DNA of 6,663 nucleotides from an uncultured Lachnospiraceae bacterium (GCA_946413945.1 CAMKMR010000099.1:1-6663), one strand, 5' to 3'. Positions 1-6,617 are shown, numbered from the stretch's first letter. The notes: generated by a model not told the origin, from the letters alone. A program made the numbers and translations.

Positions 1-961
1 TTATCTTTTGGAGGAAAAAATGCTCAATAAAAGATTTGCAAAAGGAAGAGTAAATGTAATCAGGCTTATAGTTCCAGAGGATTCAGTTCTTAATGGACTT
101 GTTATAAAAGATATAGGTAAAAAGATTGGGACTAAGGCACTTATCTGTATTGTCGAGAGAGATAATGAGGTAAGTATTCCTGGTGGCGATTTTATGATAA
201 AAGCAGGAGACAGAGTATCAGTTGCCCTTGCTCTTGCAGAGTTGAACGAATTCCTTGATAAGGCAAAGATAAGGGCAAAGAGGATCCGCAACGTCCTTAT
301 TGCCGGGGGCGGTATGATGAGCTATTATCTCGCAAAGAAATTAATGAGCCTTCATATGTCTGTTAAGATCATAGAAAAGAATCCGGAAAGATGTGCAGAG
401 TTAGCTGATATGCTTCCAAAGGCAATGATAATAAATGGAGATGCAACTGATAAGGATCTGCTTATTGAAGAATCTATTGAAAATATGGATGCAGTATGCG
501 CTCTGACAAATCATGATGAAGAGAATATCCTTCTTTCTCTTTATGTTGCAAAGACAAGTCATGCAAAGCAGGTTACACGTATTCATAGAAATTCATATGA
601 AGATATGGTAGGAGAACTGCCGGTGGGAAATGTCATTTCCACGAAAAAGATCACTGCGGAATATATTTTAAGATTTGTACGTTCTATGCAGAATTCGTAT
701 GGAAGTAATGTTGAGTCCTTATATAGACTTGCAGATAACAGGGCTGAGGCATTGGAGTTTAAAGTTGGTTCTGGAGCGCTTGTAACAAAAGCTCCTATTA
801 AAGACCTTGGTATTATACCAAATACGCTTATCTGTTCTATAATCAGAAATGGTACTGTTATCAGACCGGAAGGAAAAGATCAGATCTGTGCCGGAGACAG
901 TGTTGTAGTAGTTACTACGAATACTGAATTAAATGGTATTGATGAAATAATAAGGTCTTGA
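1..961 (+). CDS. trkA: Trk potassium uptake system NAD-binding protein TrkA, 5' truncated by window edge
   Basis: This is the cytoplasmic regulatory subunit that binds nucleotides and gates the TrkH potassium pore. The frame is open to the left edge (first full codon at base 2), and the visible 319 residues lack the first Rossmann (RCK_N) domain. A full TrkA has about 450 residues, so roughly 135 are missing. What remains is RCK_C1 (about 15-75), a second Rossmann domain (about 95-215) and RCK_C2 (about 245-317). The second Rossmann domain opens VLIAGGGMMS: the usual GxGxxG has Ser in place of the last Gly. An acidic residue follows at the end of the next strand (KIIEKN), as expected for a dinucleotide ribose contact. 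The segment TAEYILRFVRSMQNSYGSN is typical of clostridial TrkA. A GGAGG followed by ATG at base 20 looks like a start but lies inside the conserved RCK_C1 linker, so I do not use it. trkH follows after 11 bases, in the same operon. Confidence 0.93.
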   Translation, partial: YLLEEKMLNKRFAKGRVNVIRLIVPEDSVLNGLVIKDIGKKIGTKALICIVERDNEVSIPGGDFMIKAGDRVSVALALAELNEFLDKAKIRAKRIRNVLIAGGGMMSYYLAKKLMSLHMSVKIIEKNPERCAELADMLPKAMIINGDATDKDLLIEESIENMDAVCALTNHDEENILLSLYVAKTSHAKQVTRIHRNSYEDMVGELPVGNVISTKKITAEYILRFVRSMQNSYGSNVESLYRLADNRAEALEFKVGSGALVTKAPIKDLGIIPNTLICSIIRNGTVIRPEGKDQICAGDSVVVVTTNTELNGIDEIIRS

Positions 962-963
962 GG
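960..963 (+). promoter_or_regulatory. Ribosome binding site of trkH, overlapping the trkA stop codon
   Basis: GAGG at this position shares bases with the trkA TGA stop (959-961) and sits 9 bases before the GTG at 973. No ATG lies between the trkA stop and this GTG, and the first hydrophobic segment of TrkH begins right after it, so the site supports a GTG start. The overlap suggests translational coupling of the two Trk subunits (inference). Confidence 0.7.
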
Positions 964-972
964 TAGATTAAC

Positions 973-2409
973 GTGAATTATTTAATGATAATCAACACGC
1001 TTGCAACGCTTTTGCAGTTTGAAGGATTATTTCTTATTCCGCCTATAATTACAGGAATAGTTTATAGAGATTCTGAAACAAAAGTGATAATTATGGTCGC
1101 TTTAGCTTCAGTTCTTGCAGGCACATTATTAAAACTAATTAAAGTAAAAAATAAAAAATTGCATGCAAAAGATGGCTTTGTTATAACAGCTTTAGCTTGG
1201 ATATTACTCAGTGCGGTGGGAGCCCTTCCTTTTGTTTTTACTAAAGCAATACCATCTTTTACAGATGCATTTTTTGAAACAGCATCAGGATTTACGACGA
1301 CAGGAGCAAGTATACTTACTGATATCGAAGGAATGTGTCATTCACTTCTTTTGTGGAGAAGTTTCACCCATTGGTTAGGTGGAATGGGTGTACTGGTGTT
1401 TATCATGGCTGTTGTACCTTCATCTGCGGATGAAATGCACATAATGAAAGCGGAAAGCCCGGGACCAGCAGTAGATAAGCTTGTTCCAAGGGTTAAGCAG
1501 ACTGCTTTTATCCAGTATTCTTTATACCTTTTTCTCACGGTAGTAGAATTTATCATCCTGGCAATCGGAAGAATGCCAATATTTGATTCTATCTGTCTTA
1601 CATTTGGTACAGCAGGTACCGGAGGGTTTGGTATAAGAGGAGATAGTGTTGCTGGTTACAGCAATTTTTGTCAGGTAGTGATCACAGTATTCATGTTCCT
1701 TTTTGGTGTGAATTTTAAATTCTACTATCTGCTTCTTATAAAGAAATTTAAAGAGGCATTTTTCTCGGAAGAAGTAAGATGGTATTTTATCATTTATGTT
1801 TCAGCAGTGATCATGGTACTGCTTGGAATAATTAACCAGGTTGGAAATTTCCTTGATTCACTTAGACTTTCATCTTTCCAGGTTGCATCAGTAATGACAA
1901 CTACTGGTTATGCAACAATAGATTTCAACAACTGGGCCACAATGCCAAAGACAGTAATGCTTATTGTAATGTTTATAGGTGCCTGCGCCGGATCTACGGG
2001 CGGTGGTATGAAGGTTTCTAGATGGATAATCTATTTTAAACAGGTAATAAGAGGGATACAGCAGGTAATACATCCAAGAAGTGTAAAAAATATCAGGCTT
2101 GATGGAAAAGTAGTAGATAACGAGATAATCAAGACAACAAATGTATATTTCATGGCATATACCATTGTTTTTCTTGCATCAGTGATAATAGTCAGTATAG
2201 ATGGCTTTGATATAACTTCAACTTTTACTTCAGTAGTAGCAACCATTAATAATATCGGACCAGGACTTAATATGGTTGGCCCGGCAGGTAATTTTGAAGC
2301 CTTCAGCAAGTTATCAAAATGGGTTTTATCCTTTGATATGATTGCTGGTCGTCTGGAAATGTTCCCTATGCTTATTCTTTTAGCTCCATCTACATGGAAG
2401 CGTTCTTAA
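973..2409 (+). CDS. trkH: Trk-type potassium uptake membrane protein TrkH
   Basis: This is the pore-forming membrane subunit of a Trk/Ktr potassium transporter, working with the TrkA ring encoded just upstream. The 478 residues match the usual TrkH length. The protein shows the four-fold membrane-pore-membrane (MPM) repeat. Its four selectivity-filter loops all keep their key glycine: TTTGAS (about 108-113), GTAGTGGFG (212-220), TTTGYAT (309-315) and INNIGPG (425-431). The stretch GACAGSTGGGMK (336-347) is the glycine-rich intramembrane gating loop after the third repeat, and AGRLEMF (458-464) is the conserved C-terminal signature. Hydrophobic helices flank each filter, for example 14-32, 38-56, 70-90, 180-198, 232-256, 270-288, 326-340 and 391-409. 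The start is GTG with GAGG 9 bases upstream. The TrkA partner has the tandem double-RCK type, which favours TrkH over KtrB, though the families grade into each other. Transcription probably ends at the hairpin 40 bases downstream. Confidence 0.95.
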   Translation: MNYLMIINTLATLLQFEGLFLIPPIITGIVYRDSETKVIIMVALASVLAGTLLKLIKVKNKKLHAKDGFVITALAWILLSAVGALPFVFTKAIPSFTDAFFETASGFTTTGASILTDIEGMCHSLLLWRSFTHWLGGMGVLVFIMAVVPSSADEMHIMKAESPGPAVDKLVPRVKQTAFIQYSLYLFLTVVEFIILAIGRMPIFDSICLTFGTAGTGGFGIRGDSVAGYSNFCQVVITVFMFLFGVNFKFYYLLLIKKFKEAFFSEEVRWYFIIYVSAVIMVLLGIINQVGNFLDSLRLSSFQVASVMTTTGYATIDFNNWATMPKTVMLIVMFIGACAGSTGGGMKVSRWIIYFKQVIRGIQQVIHPRSVKNIRLDGKVVDNEIIKTTNVYFMAYTIVFLASVIIVSIDGFDITSTFTSVVATINNIGPGLNMVGPAGNFEAFSKLSKWVLSFDMIAGRLEMFPMLILLAPSTWKRS

Positions 2410-2448
2410 TAAAGAAACAAGAAATTAAAATAAAGAAATAATTAGCAA

Positions 2449-2484
2449 AAGAAAGCAGCTTTATTGAATTAAAGCTGCTTTCTT
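2449..2484. terminator. Bidirectional rho-independent terminator between trkH and the hydrolase gene
   Basis: A perfect 15-bp inverted repeat (2449-2463 with 2470-2484) encloses a 6-base loop, TTGAAT. The stem core is GAAAGCAGCTTTA. Read on the minus strand, the stem runs into TTTCTTTTG, a good U-tract placed 9 bases after the hydrolase stop codon. On the plus strand the 3' arm ends in TTTCTT, giving a weaker tract for trkAH. The two genes converge here and appear to share the hairpin. Confidence 0.85.
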
Positions 2485-2493
2485 CGCGTAGGA

Positions 2494-3444
2494 TTAATTA
2501 TCCTTCTGTAGTTCATAATGCTGCTGTAACCAGTCGTTGATATAGACATATACATCAGCTCTGTCAGTTTCATTGAGAATTTCATGGCGGTCATTTTCAA
2601 ATAATTTGCAGACCACATCCTTGATGCCGGCCTGAACAAATTTCTGATAAACTTTTTTTACGCCATTTCCAAGATTTCCAACAGGATCATCCTCGCCTGA
2701 AATGAGAAGAATTGGAAGATTTTTAGGAATCAGATCAATATTCTTTCTTTGATTATCGTAAAGTACAGTTGTTAAGAGAGCTTCGTAGCCATTCAAGGTA
2801 AATGTGAAAGTATTCATTGGATTTTTGTAGTACTCGGTAACATTTTCCTCATTCTTTGAAAGCCAGCTGTTCTTTGGATCTGAACCATCAAGATTATATT
2901 TTTTATATGGAGTTGTGTAAGTCATATCACGGATCTGAGTATCTCTATAATGCCAGCCGAATTTCTGAGCCTTAGACTTAATAAGAGCGAGACCGCCAAG
3001 GGTTGCAAGATTGCTTTCACAACCAGTGCCCATAACGATAGCGCCGCTTAAACCTTCACCATATTTTGAAAGATATTTTCTGAGAAGGTAAGAGCCCATA
3101 CTGTGACCCAGCATATAATATGGCAGGTCAGGATATTTCTTGATAGTTGCGATCCTGAGACGGTTAATATCGTGAATCAGCTTATCAGAAGGATTCTTAT
3201 CAGCTATGTAGCCCCAATCAGCCTCAGAGTTAACGGATTTACCATGGCCTAAATGGTCGTGGCCAATAACGATAAAACCTTTTTCATTCATATATCTGGC
3301 AAATTCATCATATCTGTCGATATATTCTACCATTCCATGGATTATCTGTAAGATTGCCTTAGGCTGAACCTCATCAGGGTACCAATTGATAACATGAATC
3401 TTTGTTTTTCCATCAGAGGATGGAAAAGAATATTCTTTTTTCAT
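2494..3444 (-). CDS. Alpha/beta-hydrolase, monoacylglycerol lipase/lysophospholipase-like
   Basis: This is a serine hydrolase of the alpha/beta-fold family that includes monoacylglycerol lipases and PldB-type lysophospholipases (Hydrolase_4/serine aminopeptidase S33 domain). It probably cleaves an ester of a lipid or similar small substrate in the cytoplasm; the real substrate cannot be read from sequence. With the ATG at 3444 the product has 316 residues. Visible motifs are the oxyanion-hole HG (36-37, in IIHGMVEY), GHDHLGHGKS (61-70), the nucleophile elbow GHSMG (Ser115), the acid loop SGEDDPVG (Asp253) and RHE carrying the catalytic His287. The triad is complete. There is no signal peptide or membrane anchor. 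AAAGGA lies 12 bases upstream of the ATG; a TTG at 3450 lies 6 bases from it, and a TTG at 3465 would give 323 residues. I prefer the ATG because homology-like sequence starts with KKEYSFPSSDG. The gene is monocistronic and divergent from metY. Confidence 0.9.
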   Translation of the reverse strand: MKKEYSFPSSDGKTKIHVINWYPDEVQPKAILQIIHGMVEYIDRYDEFARYMNEKGFIVIGHDHLGHGKSVNSEADWGYIADKNPSDKLIHDINRLRIATIKKYPDLPYYMLGHSMGSYLLRKYLSKYGEGLSGAIVMGTGCESNLATLGGLALIKSKAQKFGWHYRDTQIRDMTYTTPYKKYNLDGSDPKNSWLSKNEENVTEYYKNPMNTFTFTLNGYEALLTTVLYDNQRKNIDLIPKNLPILLISGEDDPVGNLGNGVKKVYQKFVQAGIKDVVCKLFENDRHEILNETDRADVYVYINDWLQQHYELQKDN

Positions 3445-3534
3445 ACGCAAAAATGTTCCTTTCAAATAATCTTCTTATCTGATCATCATTTATCCTTATA
3501 AATGTATAATAATCCCGTTTTTTTCACACCATTA

Positions 3535-3543
3535 ATTATATCA
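3535..3543 (-). promoter_or_regulatory. Candidate extended -10 promoter of the hydrolase gene
   Basis: On the minus strand this reads TGATATAAT: a consensus -10 TATAAT (3540-3535) with the TGn extension that can replace a good -35. No convincing -35 hexamer lies at the right distance. Transcription would start near 3528, leaving a leader of about 80 bases. That leader holds a 7-bp inverted repeat, CATTTAT-CCTT-ATAAATG (3487-3504), which is AT-rich and of unknown role. Confidence 0.45.
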
Positions 3544-3599
3544 AAGAAAAAAAGAATTGTCTTAATACATTTTAATCTTTTGAAGGATTTAATTGTTTG

Positions 3600-3644
3600 G
3601 TTATAGGTTAAGGCTATAACTGAATGAACGTTATAGGTATTAAC
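3600..3644 (+). promoter_or_regulatory. Putative LysR-type regulator operator upstream of metY
   Basis: GTTATAG (3600-3606) and CTATAAC (3614-3620) form a perfect 7-bp inverted repeat with a 7-base spacer. A third copy of GTTATAG begins at 3630, exactly 30 bases after the first, and forms a weaker dyad GTTA-N7-TAAC (3630-3644) that overlaps the -35 hexamer. The main dyad fits the T-N11-A rule (T3604, A3616). It is centred near -66 from the predicted start, with the second site near -39. This is the classical layout of LysR-type activators, which often control sulfur amino acid genes. The repeats are seen directly; the regulator class is inferred. Confidence 0.5.
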
Positions 3645-3669
3645 ACTTATTTGGAAAAGTGATTATAAT
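3640..3669 (+). promoter_or_regulatory. Promoter of metY (TTAACA-N18-TATAAT)
   Basis: TTAACA at 3640-3645 matches five of six -35 consensus bases, and TATAAT at 3664-3669 is a perfect -10, with 18 bases between. The predicted transcription start is near 3676. The -35 hexamer is overlapped by the second half-site pair of the putative operator, which fits an activator contacting RNA polymerase there. Confidence 0.6.
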
Positions 3670-3768
3670 ACAAAACATAGAAGATAAACATAGCAATCTG
3701 ATAGGAAATAAAAGATGTTAAAGACAATTAGATTCAGATGAAAATAATTTATACGGGAGGATATAGAT

Positions 3769-5088
3769 ATGTCAGAATTAAAAGAAAGAAAGTTACATTT
3801 TGAAACATTACAGACTCATGTAGGACAGGAGACACCAGATCCAGCAACAGGTGCAAGAGCAGTACCGATTTATCAGACTTCATCATATGTATTTAATAAT
3901 TCAGATCATGCGGAAGCAAGATTTGGTTTAAAGGATGCAGGAAATATCTATGGAAGACTTACAAATCCTACACAGGATGTATTTGAACAAAGAATTGCAG
4001 CCTTAGAAAAAGGTGCAGCAGCTCTTGGAGTTGCATCTGGTGCAGCGGCAGTAACTTATGTATTTCAGGCTGTAGCTCATGCAGGAGACCATATAGTATC
4101 AGCAAAAAACATATATGGCGGCACTTACAATTATTTAGCACATACGATAAAAAATTATGGAGTTGAGACTTCATTTGTTGATCCATATGATTATGATGCT
4201 ATTGAAAATGCCATTCAGGAAAATACAAAAGCTCTCTATGCAGAGACTCTTGGAAATCCAAATGGAGAAGTGCTGGACATTGAAAAGTGGGCTGAAATTG
4301 CTCATTCGCATGGAATCCCACTTATAGTAGATAATACCTTTGCAACCCCATTTTTAATAAGACCAATAGAATGGGGAGCAGATATAGTAGTACATTCAGC
4401 AACCAAGTTTATTGGAGGACATGGAACAACCATTGGTGGTGTGATAATCGATGCAGGAAAATTTGACTGGGCACAGAATGATAAGTGGCCATGGCTTAAA
4501 GAACCAAATCCATCATATCACGGCGTAAGCTTTGCTAAAGATGTGGCACCAGTTGGTTTTATTGTTTATATCAGAGCAATCCTTCTTCGTGATACCGGTG
4601 CAACACTTTCACCATTCCATGCCTGGATCTTCCTTCAGGGGCTTGAGACATTATCACTACGTGTTGAAAGACATGTAGAAAATACCCTTAAGGTTGTAGA
4701 ATACTTAAAGAATAATGACAAGGTGGAATCAGTTTCTCATCCTGCTGTATCAGAAGATAAGCTTCAGCAGGAATTATATAAGAAATATCTTCCAAATGGA
4801 GGCGGATCAATATTTACATTTAACATTAAGGGAGATGCAAGAACTGCTAAGGATTTCATCGATAATCTTAAATTATTCTCCCTCCTTGCAAATGTAGCAG
4901 ATGTTAAGTCTCTTGCAATACACCCTGCCTCAACAACACATTCAGAGGATAACGAGGAAGAACTTCTCGCTCAGGATATTAAGCAGAACACAGTAAGACT
5001 CTCAGTTGGTATAGAACATATCGACGACATAATATTCGACCTTGAAGAAGCATTTAAAGCAGTCGAAAAAAAAGAATCTGTAGATTAA
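3769..5088 (+). CDS. metY: O-acetylhomoserine sulfhydrylase (O-acetylhomoserine aminocarboxypropyltransferase)
   Basis: This pyridoxal-phosphate enzyme makes homocysteine from O-acetyl-L-homoserine and sulfide (direct sulfhydrylation) for methionine synthesis, in the cytoplasm. The 439 residues suit the MetY branch (about 425-440) rather than the shorter cystathionine gamma-synthase (about 380). Cys/Met-metabolism PLP motifs are in order: YGRLTNPT (61-68, phosphate-binding Tyr and Arg from the neighbouring subunit), SGAAAV (90-95), NIYGGTY (114-120, Tyr stacking on PLP), VDNTFATP (187-194, Asp pairing with the pyridine nitrogen), HSATKFIGGHG (209-219, Schiff-base Lys213) and VRLSVGIEH (409-417, substrate-carboxylate Arg). 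The insertion around WPWLKEPNPSYHG (240-252) and RDTGATLSPFHAW (274-286) are typical of MetY. The start is ATG with GGGAGG 8 bases upstream, a strong site. The gene has its own promoter and terminator. Use of O-succinylhomoserine or O-acetylserine cannot be excluded from sequence. Confidence 0.94.
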   Translation: MSELKERKLHFETLQTHVGQETPDPATGARAVPIYQTSSYVFNNSDHAEARFGLKDAGNIYGRLTNPTQDVFEQRIAALEKGAAALGVASGAAAVTYVFQAVAHAGDHIVSAKNIYGGTYNYLAHTIKNYGVETSFVDPYDYDAIENAIQENTKALYAETLGNPNGEVLDIEKWAEIAHSHGIPLIVDNTFATPFLIRPIEWGADIVVHSATKFIGGHGTTIGGVIIDAGKFDWAQNDKWPWLKEPNPSYHGVSFAKDVAPVGFIVYIRAILLRDTGATLSPFHAWIFLQGLETLSLRVERHVENTLKVVEYLKNNDKVESVSHPAVSEDKLQQELYKKYLPNGGGSIFTFNIKGDARTAKDFIDNLKLFSLLANVADVKSLAIHPASTTHSEDNEEELLAQDIKQNTVRLSVGIEHIDDIIFDLEEAFKAVEKKESVD

Positions 5089-5150
5089 AAGTAGAACAAA
5101 ATCAAAATAAGATAAGTCATTAACTCCTATATATTAATTCAATTTACAAC

Positions 5151-5191
5151 GAAAAAACAGGATGCAGCTACAAACTACATCCTGTTTTTTC
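5151..5191. terminator. Bidirectional rho-independent terminator between metY and trpS
   Basis: A perfect 14-bp stem pairs 5151-5164 (GAAAAAACAGGATG) with 5178-5191 (CATCCTGTTTTTTC) around a 13-base loop. On the plus strand the stem ends in six T, 62 bases after the metY stop. On the minus strand the mirror arm also ends in six T, so it can stop trpS transcripts too. The loop side of the left arm can also pair with 5193-5203, as described in the findings. Confidence 0.88.
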
Positions 5192-5227
5192 CTTTGTAGC
5201 ATCACAGCAAAAAGTTGGCAAATCCCA

Positions 5228-5320
5228 GCCAAAATATAATAAAGGACGCGAAAAGAATACCTCCAAAGGGCATATTTAGCCCGCTGGAGGTATTGCTTTG
5301 AGCGTCCTTTATATTTTGGC
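5228..5320. repeat. 93-base multi-segment imperfect inverted repeat (long hairpin)
   Basis: Nested complementary arms cover this whole stretch. GCCAAAAT (5228-5235) pairs with 5313-5320. After a 3-base bulge (ATA), 5239-5249 pairs with 5302-5312 (11 bp, ATAAAGGACGC). AATACCTCCA (5256-5265) pairs with 5285-5294 (10 bp), and GGGC (5268-5271) pairs with GCCC (5279-5282) over a 7-base loop. AAAG/CTTT can also pair in the inner joint. The element ends 15 bases after the trpS stop on the minus strand. Neither strand has a proper U-tract after it, so it is not a standard terminator. It could be a small palindromic repeat element, a structured 3' end protecting trpS mRNA, or a small RNA. No target-site duplication is evident. 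Confidence 0.6.
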
Positions 5321-5335
5321 GTCCGGTTGTTTTAT

Positions 5336-6439
5336 CTATTTTGCGTCAGCATGCTTCTTATCAAATCTCTCCTGCTGAGATTTAATAAGCTCAGCATCTT
5401 CGAAATAGTTGATCCTCATAGCTGCCTTTACTTCTGCTAAAGTCTTTGCAGCGGCTTCCTGGGCCTTCTTTGTTCCTTCACGAAGAATCTCATAAACCTT
5501 TGGAATATCCTTTTCGTACTCGTAACGTCTTTGACGGATTGGTTCAAGTTCCTGGTTGATAACATTAAGAAGGAACTTCTTAACCTTAACATCTCCAAGA
5601 CCGCCACGTCTGTAATGATCTTTCATTTCTTCGAGGTTCTTATATTCAGGACAGAACTTTTCAAAATCCTCATCCTTTGCAAATGCATCTAAGTATGTAA
5701 AGACTGTATTACCTTCAATCTTACCAGGATCAGTGATCTTAATATGATCAGGGTCAGTATACATGCTCATAACCTTTGTCTTTACTTCTTCAGGAGAATC
5801 TGAAAGATAGATGCAGTTACCAAGAGATTTACTCATCTTAGCTTTTCCATCTGTACCAGGAAGTCTTGAGCATACTGTATTCTTAGGAACAACAGCAGTT
5901 GGCTCAACAAGTACTTCGCCATAAGTAGAATTAAATTTACGAACAATCTCACGTGCCTGCTCTATCATTGGAAGCTGATCTTCACCTACTGGAACAGTAG
6001 TAGCTTTAAAAGCAGTGATATCTGAAGTCTGGCTTACAGGGTAATCGAAGAAACCAACAGGTATACTTGCTTCAAAGTTACGCATCTGAATCTCAGCTTT
6101 AACAGTTGGATTTCTCTCAAGACGAGAAACTGTAACTAAGTTGTTATAGTAGAAAGTAAGTTCTGTTAGTTCAGTAACACATGACTGAATGAAGATATTA
6201 ACTTTTGATGGATCAAGTCCTGCTGAAAGGTAATCAAGAGCTACTTCAATGATATTATCTCTTATCTTATCAGGATTATCAAAATTATCTGTTAATGCCT
6301 GAGCATCAGCTATCATAATATAAATTTTGTCAAATTCTCCAGAATTCTGAAGTTCTACACGACGTTTTAATGAACCAACATAGTGACCAAGATGAAGACG
6401 ACCTGTTGGACGGTCACCTGTAAGAATAATCTTTTCCAT
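5336..6439 (-). CDS. trpS: Tryptophanyl-tRNA synthetase
   Basis: This class I aminoacyl-tRNA synthetase charges tRNA-Trp with tryptophan using ATP, in the cytoplasm. The 367 residues show the TrpRS opening LTGDRPTGRLHLGHYVGSL, with HLGH (16-19) as the HIGH signature, and KMSKS at 201-205 as the second ATP-binding signature. Further family motifs are VPVGEDQLPMIEQ (149-161), SRLERNPTVK (105-114, near the dimer interface) and RLPGTDGKAKMSKSLGN. The bacterial enzyme is usually about 330-345 residues. Here the last 20 or so residues, after AMRINYF (340-346), form an extra charged helical tail ending KKHADAK. The start is ATG at 6439 with GGGAAGGG 7 bases upstream on the minus strand. The gene appears monocistronic and converges on metY. 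No T-box leader is present, unlike many trpS genes of Firmicutes. Confidence 0.96.
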   Translation of the reverse strand: MEKIILTGDRPTGRLHLGHYVGSLKRRVELQNSGEFDKIYIMIADAQALTDNFDNPDKIRDNIIEVALDYLSAGLDPSKVNIFIQSCVTELTELTFYYNNLVTVSRLERNPTVKAEIQMRNFEASIPVGFFDYPVSQTSDITAFKATTVPVGEDQLPMIEQAREIVRKFNSTYGEVLVEPTAVVPKNTVCSRLPGTDGKAKMSKSLGNCIYLSDSPEEVKTKVMSMYTDPDHIKITDPGKIEGNTVFTYLDAFAKDEDFEKFCPEYKNLEEMKDHYRRGGLGDVKVKKFLLNVINQELEPIRQRRYEYEKDIPKVYEILREGTKKAQEAAAKTLAEVKAAMRINYFEDAELIKSQQERFDKKHADAK

Positions 6440-6511
6440 GGTTTATCCCTTCCCAAAAAGTAAATGATACTTGCCTAAAAATTTCTGAATTTATAATGAT
6501 TTAAAACAATT

Positions 6512-6530
6512 CTGAATGTTTTTTATTCAG
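6512..6530 (-). other. Small hairpin at the 5' end of the trpS leader
   Basis: CTGAAT (6512-6517) and ATTCAG (6525-6530) form a 6-bp stem with a 7-base loop, just after the predicted trpS transcription start. TTCTGAAT occurs again at 6483-6490, as a direct repeat of 6510-6517, so the 5' arm could pair with either copy. The role is unknown; it could stabilise the 5' end or be chance in AT-rich sequence. Confidence 0.35.
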
Positions 6531-6538
6531 CAATATAT

Positions 6539-6568
6539 ATAATAAACTTTTTATTATTACGATGTCAA
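6539..6568 (-). promoter_or_regulatory. Promoter of trpS (TTGACA-N18-TATTAT)
   Basis: On the minus strand a perfect -35 TTGACA (6568-6563) is followed after 18 bases by TATTAT (6544-6539), five of six matches to the -10 consensus. Transcription would begin near 6532, giving a leader of about 93 bases. I searched this leader for the conserved T-box sequence (AGGGTGGNACCGCG) and for a terminator hairpin and found neither. Confidence 0.65.
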
Positions 6569-6592
6569 ATAATTGTGGCTTTTTATTCACTC

Positions 6593-6617
6593 AAGTGATA
6601 CAGTATTTTTATCACTT
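6593..6617. repeat. Perfect 8-bp inverted repeat upstream of the trpS promoter
   Basis: AAGTGATA (6593-6600) and TATCACTT (6610-6617) are perfect inverted copies separated by 9 bases. The dyad is centred about 73 bases before the predicted trpS start, a position that suits a regulator binding site. On the plus strand it is followed by TTT, but it is too AT-rich to be a good terminator and no plus-strand gene leads into it. The remaining bases to the right edge (6618-6663) show only AT-rich sequence, including a T-run on the minus strand near 6635-6645 that may be the tail of a terminator whose stem lies partly outside the window. Confidence 0.4.

Larger units (their letters stand above)
3445..3768. 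other. Divergent intergenic region between the hydrolase gene and metY
   Basis: This 324-base, very AT-rich stretch separates two divergent genes and contains no credible coding sequence. It holds the hydrolase leader and promoter on the left half, and the metY operator, promoter and leader on the right half. The metY leader (about 93 bases from the predicted start) shows no S-box (SAM-I) riboswitch core, no T-box motif and no terminator hairpin. Control of metY therefore seems to act at promoter level. Confidence 0.7.

Noticed and set aside
8..22. GGAGG and ATG at 20 (or TTG at 8) as the true start of the first gene
   Set aside because: The frame is open to the left edge and begins inside the RCK_C1 linker. 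TrkA needs a preceding RCK_N1 domain of about 135 residues, so this is an internal coincidence. A weak internal start making a shorter protein is possible but unsupported.
1338..2309. Minus-strand open frames inside trkH (1338-1556, 1888-2073, 2031-2309)
   Set aside because: They lie antisense to a clearly conserved membrane protein gene, lack ribosome binding sites and encode no recognisable protein.
3475..3497. Tiny minus-strand leader ORF in the hydrolase leader, with AAGGA before ATGATG and a TAA stop four codons on
   Set aside because: It has only three or four codons, has no regulatory codon pattern and is easily produced by chance in AT-rich sequence.
3695..3739. Possible riboswitch fold in the metY leader (AATCTGA pairing with TCAGAT or ATTAGATT)
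   Set aside because: Only 6-8 weak pairs across a long loop, no conserved S-box or other riboswitch core, and no terminator or sequestered ribosome binding site.
4715..4897. Short plus-strand open frame inside metY
   Set aside because: It is an out-of-frame shadow of a conserved enzyme gene with no supporting start signal.
5215..5240. TTGGCA plus TATAAT as a plus-strand promoter for a small RNA over the long hairpin
   Set aside because: The spacer is only 14 bases, well below the 16-18 that works for the vegetative sigma factor, and the TATAAT lies within the hairpin arm.
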